Of a DNA stretch of 64,000 nt, positions 1 to 7,909 are shown one piece after another. The stretch's first letter is position 1. Each line of letters begins with the position of its first letter. Below the pieces are notes generated by a model. The model ran no database searches, had not been told where the DNA came from, and saw nothing but the letters and a program-made list of their open reading frames with translations. The stretch comes from Arsukibacterium perlucidum DSM 18276. Its GTDB lineage: Bacteria > Pseudomonadota > Gammaproteobacteria > Enterobacterales > Alteromonadaceae. Position numbers and translations under genes: made by a program. Where the stretch lies: NCBI RefSeq assembly GCF_000382165.1, contig NZ_KB907717.1, positions 1 to 64,000 of the forward strand, given 5' to 3'.

Positions 1-192
1 AAAACGCCGGTAGATGGCGCTCCAATCTCCAAAAGCTTCTGGCACATCGCGCCAAGGGCAACCGACCCGCATCCGATACAAAATGCCTTCGAAAGTATTT
101 CTGTGTTCCGGCTTGTCATATACGCGGCCCGTTTTAAGCATCAATCTGATTAGCTTTGACCAGTACTCGTCTGTTAACAATGTTCTTGGCAT
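1..192 (-). CDS. IS5-family transposase, N-terminal fragment (runs off window)
   Basis: Translating the minus strand from ATG at 192 gives 64 open codons to the window edge. The peptide begins MPRTLLTDEYWSKL and contains RMRVGCPWRDVP and FGDWSAIYRRF, the typical N-terminal helix-turn-helix region (DUF4096-like) of IS5-family DDE transposases. The catalytic residues lie outside the window. The element sits directly upstream of, and in opposite orientation to, a chemoreceptor gene that lacks its start. Whether the transposase is intact cannot be judged. Confidence 0.75.
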   Translation of the reverse strand, partial: MPRTLLTDEYWSKLIRLMLKTGRVYDKPEHRNTFEGILYRMRVGCPWRDVPEAFGDWSAIYRRF

Positions 193-280
193 GATGGGTT
201 GTCATGGTTAGTTTTTGGCGAAAGTAATTATACCAGCCCATCATGCTGTCTAATAATCCATCACGAAAGATCAACAAGCC
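1..280 (-). mobile_element. IS5-family insertion sequence, partial at window edge
   Basis: The left edge holds the 5' end of an IS5-type transposase gene reading leftward out of the window, followed by about 90 non-coding bases. The outer end is proposed at 280, because reading inward on the minus strand gives GGGCTTGTTGATC, a plausible terminal repeat, and it abuts CTAG (281-284), a 4-bp YTAR-type target typical of the IS5 family. Beyond it the chemoreceptor reading frame resumes without a start codon. The other end lies outside the window, so the terminal repeat and target duplication cannot be confirmed here. Confidence 0.6.
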
Positions 281-283
281 CTA

Positions 284-1819
284 GTAACAAATAATGAAAG
301 AACCTTTAGTAAAAACGTCAAACTGATTTCAACTACCGATTTAGACGGCAATATTCTGCACTGTAATGATGCTTTTATAGAGATTAGCGGCTTTGAGAAA
401 GAAGAACTGATTGGGCAACCGCATAATATAGTACGTCACCCGGATATGCCGCCACTGGCATATCAGATTATGTGGCAGCACTTAAAAGCCGGTAAACCCT
501 GGATGGGACTGGTAAAGAACCGCAGCAAAAATGGCGATTACTATTGGGTGGATGCATATATAACCCCGGTAACAGAGCAAGGCAAGGTTGTAGGTTATGA
601 ATCAGTACGATCCTGTCCGGAGCGCACTGATATTAAACGGGCTGAGAAATTGTATCAGGCTATTAATGCTGGCAAAGTTAAAAAACAACGTTGGCAACTG
701 GGGGCGGACAGTTGGTTGTTACTGGCAGGTTTATTGTTTAGCGGCCTGCTTTTCGTTGTGAGTTCAGTTGGCTGGGTGGCATTGGCGCTGTTAACTACTC
801 TGCTAGCTTATGCTGTATTTAGTCATATGAGCCGTGTTCAGGCGATACAGGGTGTGAAAGACTTACTGAGTAATGCGTTTAGACATGAACTGGCAGTGAT
901 GACCTTTACCGATGATAAGCCGCTAATTGGTGAGCTGAAGGTAGCTATTAAGAGTTCCAAAGCACATTTGGAAACGGTGTTAACCCGGATAGAAGATGCA
1001 GCCAGCAACATGGCCAGCCAGGCTAAACAGGGCCTGGTACAGGCTGAAGCTGCCTCATCAAAAATTAAGCAGCAGCAAATGGAAACTGAGCAAGTTGCAA
1101 CAGCAATGCACCAGATGACCACCACCATCGCTGATGTATCATCTCATGTTCAGGAAACCGCAGAGCGGGCAGAGCAGTCAAACGAATTAGCCGGGCGCAG
1201 CCGGCAAACAGCAGCCACCACCCGTAAATCGATAGAGAGCTTGCGCGATACCGTCAGTAATATCAGCCACTCCGTTACAGAAGTGGCGGAGCAAACTCAA
1301 AAAATTGCTAAGGTGGCGCAAATTATCGCTCAGATAGCCGAGCAAACCAACCTGCTGGCGCTGAACGCTGCTATTGAGGCGGCGCGGGCAGGTGAACAGG
1401 GCCGAGGCTTTGCCGTGGTGGCCGATGAAGTACGTAACCTGGCCAGCCGTACTCAGGATTCAACCAAAGAAATTCATGGCATTATTACTGAGCTTACTGC
1501 CAGGGCCAATACTGCAGTGGAAGTGGCGCAACGGGGCAGGGATGGTGCCGATGCGGGTTTGCAGCAGGTAAAAGATACTGAACAAATGTTAAATGGTATT
1601 TCAGATGCCGTAGGTGCGATTGCTGACATGTCTACCCAAATGGCTGCGGCGGTGGAAGAGCAGGCGCATGTCGCCGAAGACGTTAACCGTCAGGTTGAAA
1701 ACATTTCGTCATTGGCCCACAGTAGCCTGACGGAAGCTGACAGTTCAGCCAGCTCTACCCGTCAGTTGCAACAAATTGCCAGGGAGTTATACGAGTTGGT
1801 AGTGCGGTTCAAACGCTAA
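284..1819 (+). CDS. PAS-domain methyl-accepting chemotaxis protein (Aer-like), 5' end lost to IS insertion
   Basis: The frame is open from 257 after a TAA. The PAS homology ([23 protein letters not shown]) begins at about 290, well upstream of the first ATG at 446. No ATG, GTG or TTG precedes the PAS domain, so the native start was probably removed by the adjacent IS5-type element. What remains is an Aer-like receptor: a cytoplasmic N-terminal PAS domain, two close membrane segments (nt 715-825), a HAMP-like linker, then the MCP signalling hairpin with the conserved tip around [18 protein letters not shown] and the methylation helices. Such receptors sense redox or energy state through PAS-bound FAD and signal to CheA/CheW. 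Initiation at ATG 446 would leave a broken PAS domain, so the gene may be inactive or expressed oddly. Confidence 0.8.
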   Translation, partial: VTNNERTFSKNVKLISTTDLDGNILHCNDAFIEISGFEKEELIGQPHNIVRHPDMPPLAYQIMWQHLKAGKPWMGLVKNRSKNGDYYWVDAYITPVTEQGKVVGYESVRSCPERTDIKRAEKLYQAINAGKVKKQRWQLGADSWLLLAGLLFSGLLFVVSSVGWVALALLTTLLAYAVFSHMSRVQAIQGVKDLLSNAFRHELAVMTFTDDKPLIGELKVAIKSSKAHLETVLTRIEDAASNMASQAKQGLVQAEAASSKIKQQQMETEQVATAMHQMTTTIADVSSHVQETAERAEQSNELAGRSRQTAATTRKSIESLRDTVSNISHSVTEVAEQTQKIAKVAQIIAQIAEQTNLLALNAAIEAARAGEQGRGFAVVADEVRNLASRTQDSTKEIHGIITELTARANTAVEVAQRGRDGADAGLQQVKDTEQMLNGISDAVGAIADMSTQMAAAVEEQAHVAEDVNRQVENISSLAHSSLTEADSSASSTRQLQQIARELYELVVRFKR

Positions 1820-1863
1820 CTGCCTGCACCAGCGTGTCATTCTGACTAAGCAATGCATTATGG

Positions 1864-3447
1864 CTAAGCAACTTTAAACTGGCTGGCCAGTTGTTGTAAC
1901 TCAGTACCCAGCCGGCTTAAATCATTGCTGGCGGCAGCGGTTTCTTCGCTGGCGGTAGCCGACTGCTCGGCTACGTCGCGGATACTGAAAATACTGCGGT
2001 TAATTTCCTCGGCAACGGTGCTTTGCTCCAAAGCGGCGGCAGCTATCTGCTGATTCATCTGCTGAATGCTGGTTACCGCGGCGTTGATAGCCAGAATGGC
2101 ATCGCCGGCGTCATCAGCACTTTCCAGGGTATTGTCTGCCAGGCCAGAGCTTTTATGCATATTACTAACAGCGGCTTCAGCTTTTTGCTGCAGGGCGCTG
2201 ATCAGTTGTTCAATCTGACCGGTTGACTCCTGAGTGCGAAATGCCAGGGCTCGTACCTCTTCAGCGACTACCGAGAAACCCCGGCCCGCCTCACCGGCGC
2301 GAGCTGCTTCAATAGCAGCATTCAGTGCCAGCAGGTTGGTTTGGTCGGCAATGCTTTTAATTACATCCAGCACTGAGCCAATATTACTACTTTGCTCCTT
2401 TAGCTCGCCCAGTGAATTGGCGGAGGTTGTAACTTCATGGGCCAGCGCTTTAATTTGCTTTATGGTTTTTTGCACGACCTGCTCGCCAACGGTAGCTTGC
2501 TCTGAAGACTCTGTTGCAGCAGTTGAGGCTTCCTCGGCGCTGCGGGCCACTTCCTGTACCGTGGCAGACATTTCATTCATCGCCGTCGCAACCTGCTCGG
2601 TTTCTTCTTTTTGCCGATTGACCCCGGCTGAGTTTTGCTCGGAAATGGCCGCCATCTCTTCCGTAGCTGTGGCCAGTTGGCCAATACCAGAGGTCAGATT
2701 ATTAATTAATGCCCGCAAACTGACGCTCATTTTCTGCATTGCCTGCATTAGCTGACCCGGTTCATCGTGGCGATCGGTTGGCAAGTCTTCGGTAATATCG
2801 CCAGCAGCAATTTTTTCTGCCACCATTACTGCATGCTGCAGGGGCGCCACCACCATTTGGGTAATGATTACAGCGGCGACAATACCAATAATAATGGCAA
2901 TAATTGCCGCGATAATAATTAACCACTCCAGTTGATTAGTTTCCTGCTCCAGAATTTTTAATTGGTTTTCAACTGAACGTGTACCTGCTTCGTCAGCTGC
3001 TATAGCTGACGTTGCCATCTGTTGTTCGATAGTTTGCATTTGAGCTTGATCGGTTTGGGGATCAAGCCTGGTTAACTGCGACAGTTGCTGTTGATAGCTG
3101 GTGATGTTATTCAGCATCTCGCGCATTAACGCTTTACTTTGCTCGTTGGTAAATGAGCCGAGGCTGCGCTCACCAAGCTGCTTAGCCTGGTTACTGATTT
3201 CCAGCGCTTGCTGCAGATATTGTGGATCACTGCGTAACAAAAAGTTTTTATCCTGATGCCTGGCTTCGCTAATCAGCAGATTGGTTTCTCTTACGTCGTT
3301 AACGACAGCAAAACGGCTACTCATATTGTTTAAAGCGTTATAGCTAACGACAGAGCTAATGAACAGAATCAGTAGCACCAGGCCAAAACCAGTAAATAAT
3401 TTTGCCCGGACACTAAGATTTTGGGTGAGGGTTGAAATAGCAGACAT
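1864..3447 (-). CDS. Methyl-accepting chemotaxis protein with periplasmic helical-bundle sensor
   Basis: This 527-residue inner-membrane chemoreceptor has TM1 at about residues 14-38 and a helical periplasmic region of about 135 residues rich in Gln, as in four-helix-bundle sensors. TM2 lies at about 175-200 (isoleucine-rich), followed by HAMP at about 200-255 and a long MCP signalling domain whose tip reads [19 protein letters not shown]. It would relay an unknown small-molecule signal to CheA/CheW. It converges with the PAS receptor gene, leaving only 44 bases between stops. No C-terminal CheR-binding pentapeptide is present. The ligand cannot be predicted. Confidence 0.93.
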   Translation of the reverse strand: MSAISTLTQNLSVRAKLFTGFGLVLLILFISSVVSYNALNNMSSRFAVVNDVRETNLLISEARHQDKNFLLRSDPQYLQQALEISNQAKQLGERSLGSFTNEQSKALMREMLNNITSYQQQLSQLTRLDPQTDQAQMQTIEQQMATSAIAADEAGTRSVENQLKILEQETNQLEWLIIIAAIIAIIIGIVAAVIITQMVVAPLQHAVMVAEKIAAGDITEDLPTDRHDEPGQLMQAMQKMSVSLRALINNLTSGIGQLATATEEMAAISEQNSAGVNRQKEETEQVATAMNEMSATVQEVARSAEEASTAATESSEQATVGEQVVQKTIKQIKALAHEVTTSANSLGELKEQSSNIGSVLDVIKSIADQTNLLALNAAIEAARAGEAGRGFSVVAEEVRALAFRTQESTGQIEQLISALQQKAEAAVSNMHKSSGLADNTLESADDAGDAILAINAAVTSIQQMNQQIAAAALEQSTVAEEINRSIFSIRDVAEQSATASEETAAASNDLSRLGTELQQLASQFKVA

Positions 3448-3606
3448 GATGGAGGCCTCATTTTAAATGGGTTATGACAGTTGCGGAGCAAGCTTTGTAT
3501 TAAAGATCTATATCAAATCGTTAATACAACTAATGGTTTAAGCTTAAGTGCTAATGAAGCTATTGCAAGTTATTGCCAGTTGGGCTGGCCCAATCAGCCA
3601 GTGAAA

Positions 3607-3631
3607 TAAAAGGCCAGCAGATGCTGGCCTT
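3607..3631 (-). terminator. Rho-independent terminator of the YjfB-like gene
   Basis: A near-perfect hairpin (AAGGCCAGCA / TGCTGGCCTT, 3610-3631) lies about 24 bases past the stop of the small minus-strand gene. On the minus strand it is followed by TTTTATTT, fitting an intrinsic terminator. Confidence 0.7.
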
Positions 3632-3654
3632 GGGTTTTTCTAAGCATAACTCAG

Positions 3655-3849
3655 CTAAACGCTGATATTAATATTCTGCCCAATATTACCTACCGGCGAG
3701 GCGGCAGTGATTTGCTCTACTGTTTGCATCGCACTTTGCATTAACAAATTTACCATTTGTGCTTGCTGAGTTTGCTGCTTTTTCGCCATTACGGCGCCCA
3801 GTATTTCAAAACTCTGAGCAGATGCCATCGCACCAACGGATTGACTCAT
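3655..3849 (-). CDS. Small YjfB-like putative motility protein
   Basis: A 64-residue protein, started at the ATG at 3849 because AGGAGG lies five bases upstream; the longer frame has no such signal. It is a single amphipathic helical segment rich in Gln, Met and Ala, ending in a GQNINISV tail. The C-terminal G-x-N-I-x-I/V signature and size resemble the YjfB motility family (PF14070), whose molecular role is unknown. Its place beside two chemoreceptor genes fits a motility link. The RebB family of R-body proteins was considered because of size and composition, but the terminal motif fits YjfB better. It has its own terminator, so it is probably monocistronic. Confidence 0.6.
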   Translation of the reverse strand: MSQSVGAMASAQSFEILGAVMAKKQQTQQAQMVNLLMQSAMQTVEQITAASPVGNIGQNINISV

Positions 3850-4002
3850 AGTTCCTCCTATTACCAATACGTCAGCACTATATCGACTGCAGCAACGAAA
3901 ACTTGAGCTTTTTTATTTGTAGAATAATGCCGCCCAAAGCATAGGGTGGCATTTGATCCTGTGACATTTTCAGTACGGCAAAGCGTTTACTGCAACAACG
4001 CG

Positions 4003-4653
4003 TTAAGAAGCCTGGATCAGTGCAGTTTGCTGCGCTTTAATTTGGGAGTGCGACAACGCTGGGGTCAGGGCGGTACCAACGGGCTGGGCAGGTTTGTATG
4101 AACGCACCGGCCGGGTTGGGCCTTTTTTTACCAAACCTTTATACATCGGTTCGGCTTTCACTGCTGGCTTGCCTAACCGACTAGCTAATGCCTGCTGTAA
4201 ATCGGCTGAGGTGTAGCCCGCTTTAATTTTAATGCGTAAGTAAGGCACGCCCGCTGCTTCCAGCGCACCGCTGACAAACCAGTCTGGTGCCGCTTTATGG
4301 CCGTCTTTATTGCTGTTGTTGACGAGATCAAGTACTGCAACAACCCGCAGATCATCCGCTGCACATAAAACAAAATCCAGATATTTGGCGTTGAGTTTTA
4401 CCTGGGTGCTGCGCCTGGCTTTTTCGTTAGCGTTTTCTTTAACTTCAATTAAGTCGGCAAGTTTTATCCGGTTTAAAATTTTATACTCGCCCTCAACCGC
4501 TTTTTCTAGTAAGTTCTGAAACGAGCGCTCGACCGGGCTGAATAAGCTGCTGCGTCTTTGCACCTGAAACGGATTGCTGTTATCAATAAAGCGACTGGCA
4601 ACCATAGCTACCAGCACAACCAGTGCTACCAGCAACAACATAATAATCTCCAT
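4003..4653 (-). CDS. DUF2726 membrane-anchored protein
   Basis: A 216-residue protein. ATG 4653 is chosen because GGAGG lies five bases upstream, rather than the in-frame GTG six bases earlier. An N-terminal membrane anchor (residues 3-20, very hydrophobic) is followed by a DUF2726 domain: FSPVERSFQNLLEKAV, a central LDFVLC strand, VVAVLDLVNNS and AGVPYLRIK. DUF2726 resembles restriction-endonuclease-like (PD-D/ExK) folds and is often near or fused to topoisomerase zinc fingers, but its activity is not established. The C-terminal 60 residues are basic and proline-rich, probably disordered. It sits between motility-type genes and aceB without an evident operon partner. Confidence 0.75.
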   Translation of the reverse strand: MEIIMLLLVALVVLVAMVASRFIDNSNPFQVQRRSSLFSPVERSFQNLLEKAVEGEYKILNRIKLADLIEVKENANEKARRSTQVKLNAKYLDFVLCAADDLRVVAVLDLVNNSNKDGHKAAPDWFVSGALEAAGVPYLRIKIKAGYTSADLQQALASRLGKPAVKAEPMYKGLVKKGPTRPVRSYKPAQPVGTALTPALSHSQIKAQQTALIQAS

Positions 4654-4849
4654 GCCCACCTCCGACGATAAATTGACATACGCAGTTATACTTAAATCTT
4701 AAAGCACATCCCGTGCCATAAATTTCTTATTTCTGGCAATTAAGGCATTGTTTTTGGTGATGCTAAGCATTTTAGTCATTAATGGCATTTATAATGCGAA
4801 AGCGCTTATAGTTAGCTTACTAACAGCGACAACGATAAAGGGGCTGGAT

Positions 4850-6454
4850 ATGTCTGACACTACTACCCGGGCCGGTTTAACCATAACCGGCCCGCTGAAC
4901 AGCGACTATGAACAAATTTTAACGACAGATGCTTGTGCCTTTGTTACTGAGCTGGTACGTGAGTTCCGGCCCCGGATAACTGAGTTACTGGCTAACAGAA
5001 TAAGCCGCCAGCAACAGTTTGATAATGGCGCTTTACCCGATTTCCTGCCTGAAACGGCAACTATTCGTGGCTCTGACTGGCAGGTAGCGCCTATTCCGGC
5101 TGATTTGCAGGATCGGCGGGTAGAAATAACCGGCCCGGTTGACCGCAAAATGATTATTAATGCCCTAAACGCTGATGTAAAAGTGTTTATGGCAGATTTT
5201 GAAGACTCGCAGGCACCAAGCTGGGCCGGCGTTATTGAAGGCCAGATTAATTTAAGGGATGCCAACTTAGGCACTATTAGTTACACCGATCCGCAAAGCG
5301 GCAAGCACTATACATTGCAAGACAATCCGGCGCTGCTGATTGCCCGGGTGCGCGGCCTGCATTTATGGGAAAAACACTTGCTGGTTGATGGTGCCCAGGT
5401 TCCCGGCTCGCTGGTTGATTTTGCGCTGTATTTTTATCATAACTGGCAAACCCGCCTGAACAATGGCTCGGGTGTTTACTATTATCTGCCAAAACTGCAA
5501 AGCCATACTGAAGCCAAATGGTGGGATGATGTGTTCAGTTTTACCGAGCAGAAATTTAAAGTAGCAACCGGTACTATTCGCGCCACCGTGCTGATTGAAA
5601 CCCTGCCTGCCGTCTTTGAAATGGATGAAATTCTGTATAGCTTAAAAGATCATATCGTAGCGCTGAATTGTGGCCGTTGGGATTATATTTTTAGCTATAT
5701 CAAAACGTTAAATAACCATGCCGATAGGGTGTTGCCAGACCGGCAAGTGGTTACCATGACTAAACCATTTTTAAACGCTTACTCGCGCTTATTGATTAAA
5801 ACCTGTCATAAACGCGGTGCGCTGGCGATGGGCGGCATGGCGGCCTTTATTCCGGCGAAAGACGCTGGCGAAAACGAGAAAATTCTGGCCCGGGTGACTG
5901 CTGATAAAGAGCTGGAAGCCAGCAACGGCCACGATGGTACCTGGGTTGCCCACCCTGGGTTGGCAGCGACTGCTAATGGCGTGTTTGCTGAATATTTAAG
6001 CGGTGGCAAGGTTAACCAGCTTGATGTTAGCCGCGAGCAGGATGCAGAGATTACCGCCGAAGAGCTGCTGGCGCCTTGCGAGGGGGAGCGCACCGAAGAG
6101 GGCATGCGCACTAATATCCGGGTAGCGCTACAATATATTGCCGCCTGGATCAGCGGTAAAGGCTGCGTGCCTATTTATGGCTTAATGGAAGATGCCGCGA
6201 CGGCGGAAATTTCGCGCACCTCGATTTGGCAGTGGATTAAGCATGGAAAAAGTTTAAGCAACGGTAAGTTAATTACCAAGGCCCTGTTTGCCGACTTTTT
6301 AGAGGAAGAGGCAAAAGTAGTGTTGCAGGAAGTAGGAAGTGATACCTGGCAAAGTCAAAATTTTGACCGGGCAAAGCAACTGCTACTGGACATTACCACA
6401 GCTGACGAACTGGTAGAGTTTTTAACCTTACCGGCTTACCAGCTGCTTGATTAA
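4850..6454 (+). CDS. aceB: Malate synthase A
   Basis: AceB condenses glyoxylate and acetyl-CoA to malate, the second step of the glyoxylate shunt, in the cytoplasm. The start is set at ATG 4850 (534 residues, the usual malate synthase A length), preceded by AAAGGGG; the longer frame from 4748 adds 34 residues not expected in the family. Diagnostic stretches include VFMADFEDSQAP, GTIRATVLIETLPAVFEM, FIPAKD and the C-terminal LMEDAATAEISR with catalytic acidic residues. A strong terminator follows at once. Isocitrate lyase is encoded 1.5 kb downstream on the same strand, but a repeat element and an opposite-strand regulator separate them, so they are not an operon. Confidence 0.97.
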   Translation: MSDTTTRAGLTITGPLNSDYEQILTTDACAFVTELVREFRPRITELLANRISRQQQFDNGALPDFLPETATIRGSDWQVAPIPADLQDRRVEITGPVDRKMIINALNADVKVFMADFEDSQAPSWAGVIEGQINLRDANLGTISYTDPQSGKHYTLQDNPALLIARVRGLHLWEKHLLVDGAQVPGSLVDFALYFYHNWQTRLNNGSGVYYYLPKLQSHTEAKWWDDVFSFTEQKFKVATGTIRATVLIETLPAVFEMDEILYSLKDHIVALNCGRWDYIFSYIKTLNNHADRVLPDRQVVTMTKPFLNAYSRLLIKTCHKRGALAMGGMAAFIPAKDAGENEKILARVTADKELEASNGHDGTWVAHPGLAATANGVFAEYLSGGKVNQLDVSREQDAEITAEELLAPCEGERTEEGMRTNIRVALQYIAAWISGKGCVPIYGLMEDAATAEISRTSIWQWIKHGKSLSNGKLITKALFADFLEEEAKVVLQEVGSDTWQSQNFDRAKQLLLDITTADELVEFLTLPAYQLLD

Positions 6455-6473
6455 CCTGAGTAAACCAAACCAA

Positions 6474-6505
6474 AGGCGCTGCCATTGCTGACAGCGCCTT
6501 TTTTG
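6474..6505 (+). terminator. Rho-independent terminator of aceB
   Basis: AGGCGCTG (6474-6481) pairs with CAGCGCCT (6492-6499) around a 10-base loop and is followed by a run of T. It lies 20 bases past the aceB stop. Confidence 0.85.
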
Positions 6506-6777
6506 TATCTGTCATGTAGAGAGAACAGCTGCAACACCCGCCTTGGCTCGCCACAGCAACTCTCTCGCTTTCGCTCGCTCAGACACTCTGCGTCGACCAA
6601 AACGGGGTTCCAGCCGTTCTCTTTCAGGTATTGATTTAACGAATAGAGGATAGAACCTCTTTTGAAGGAGCCGGGGAGTGTCTGAGCCCCTGCCGTAAGG
6701 CAACGGGCGAGTTGCCCCGGCGAGTGAGGAAGAGTGTTGTATCCGGTATGTGGGGAGAACAGCTGTAACACCCCGCG
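6505..6777. repeat. Structured non-coding element with flanking direct repeats
   Basis: The 270 bases between the aceB terminator and the lysR stop begin and end with near-identical copies of a roughly 38-base sequence sharing GAGAACAGCTG-AACACCC (6505-6542 and 6739-6777). Inside, GCTCAGACACTC (6577-6588) is an exact inverted match to GAGTGTCTGAGC (6676-6687). The small open frames it contains have no ribosome site or domain. It looks like a genome-dispersed intergenic repeat or MITE-like element; no transposase is present. Copy number elsewhere cannot be seen from this window. Confidence 0.55.
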
Positions 6778-7716
6778 TTAGTTTAACTCATCTGCTGTTT
6801 CAACAATCAGCCGTCTGAACCAGATATGGCTGGCATCCTGGTGCAGCAGCGGGCTCCAGATCATTTTCAATTCAATCGACGGAATGGCAAACGGTGGGTC
6901 CATAATGGCCATGGTCGGGTCATTCTCATATAACTTGGCTGCACGGCTGGGCAGGGTGGCAATTAAATCTATGCCTACCGCCAGGTGCATCGCTACATGG
7001 TAGTTACGGGTAAATACCGAAATACTGCGCTGCTTACCCAGCTTGGCTAACGCTTCATCTACCCAGCCCAGTTTCTGCACATCTTTCGGATCCATACCCA
7101 CGCCGACCCCAAAGCCGGTTTTACTTACCCAGATATGCTGTGCTTTTAAATAACTGTCTAAATTGAAGTGGTTAACTACCGGATTACTGGCATTAATCAG
7201 GCATGAGAAACTGTCACGCCATACCGTTTTCTGGTGAAACGACTGCGGCAATTGATCAAAGCGGTTAATCGCCATATCTACTTTGCCGTTTTCGACATCA
7301 TGAAAGGTCACATCTGATGGCGTCATAATATCCAGGCTGGTTAATGGTGCCTGTACGCGCATCTTCTTCAACAATGCCGGTATCAGCGTTGACGCTGCGT
7401 AATCGCTGGCCATAATCCGGAAAACCCGCTGGCTGTGTAATGGCTCAAAATCTTTATTCGGTTGCAGCGTTTCTTCTAACGTCAGTAATACACCACGTAC
7501 TACCGGCGCCAGCTCACGGGCCCGCTCGGTCGGTACCATGCCATCTGAAGTGCGCACCAAAATCGGGTCATTCAGTAAATCGCGCAGCCGTTTTAAGCCG
7601 TTGCTCATGGCCGGCTGGGTGATATTGAGTTGATTAGCAGCGCGGGTGACGTTTTTCTCACGTAGCAACACGTCCAGATAAACCAGCAGGTTTAAATCCA
7701 TCTTATTAATATTCAT
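6778..7716 (-). CDS. LysR-family transcriptional regulator (candidate regulator of aceA)
   Basis: A 312-residue LysR regulator. ATG 7716 has AAGG ten bases upstream and is preferred over the TTG two codons earlier. The N-terminal helix-turn-helix reads DLNLLVYLDVLLREKNVTRAA then QPAMSNGLKRLR, typical of the NahR/LeuO-like branch, followed by a substrate-binding domain from about residue 90. It is transcribed divergently from aceA with a 193-base shared promoter region. Since LysR proteins commonly control the divergent neighbour and themselves, a role in glyoxylate-shunt control is likely but unproven. The inducer is unknown. Its stop codon abuts the repeat element. Confidence 0.9.
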   Translation of the reverse strand: MNINKMDLNLLVYLDVLLREKNVTRAANQLNITQPAMSNGLKRLRDLLNDPILVRTSDGMVPTERARELAPVVRGVLLTLEETLQPNKDFEPLHSQRVFRIMASDYAASTLIPALLKKMRVQAPLTSLDIMTPSDVTFHDVENGKVDMAINRFDQLPQSFHQKTVWRDSFSCLINASNPVVNHFNLDSYLKAQHIWVSKTGFGVGVGMDPKDVQKLGWVDEALAKLGKQRSISVFTRNYHVAMHLAVGIDLIATLPSRAAKLYENDPTMAIMDPPFAIPSIELKMIWSPLLHQDASHIWFRRLIVETADELN

Positions 7717-7909
7717 CTGCAAAATGCCTTGGGCTTTATCTATAACTTAGTTGAATCATAACATTGGCAAGAGGATAGCCGTCAAGCGCAAATTGGTATT
7801 CACTGGGAAAATGGTGAGCATCATTAAAATCAGCTATATGAATTGTTGTTTTGTTATCTATAGTGAATGACAACAACCTGCACAACAGTTTTAGCAAGAG
7901 GAAACGGCA
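7717..7909. promoter_or_regulatory. Divergent lysR/aceA promoter region
   Basis: This 193-base AT-rich gap separates two divergent starts and so must hold both promoters. TTATCTATA occurs twice in direct orientation (7737-7745 next to lysR, 7854-7862 close to aceA). Several T-N11-A matches typical of LysR boxes occur, for example around 7820-7850, but such matches are common by chance. The aceA ribosome site AAGAGGAAAC lies just before its ATG. Confidence 0.5.

Noticed and set aside
2234-2755. 173-codon plus-strand frame opposite the second chemoreceptor
   Set aside because: It is a shadow of the high-confidence receptor gene in the opposite strand; low-complexity Ser/Ala translation.
3655-3849. 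RebB-type R-body protein
   Set aside because: Size and composition are similar, but the tail GQNINISV and lack of the RebB pattern fit the YjfB family better; no other reb genes are present.
6451-6771. 106-codon minus-strand open frame between aceB and lysR
   Set aside because: It lies entirely within the repeat element and aceB terminator, has no ribosome site and no protein-like composition.
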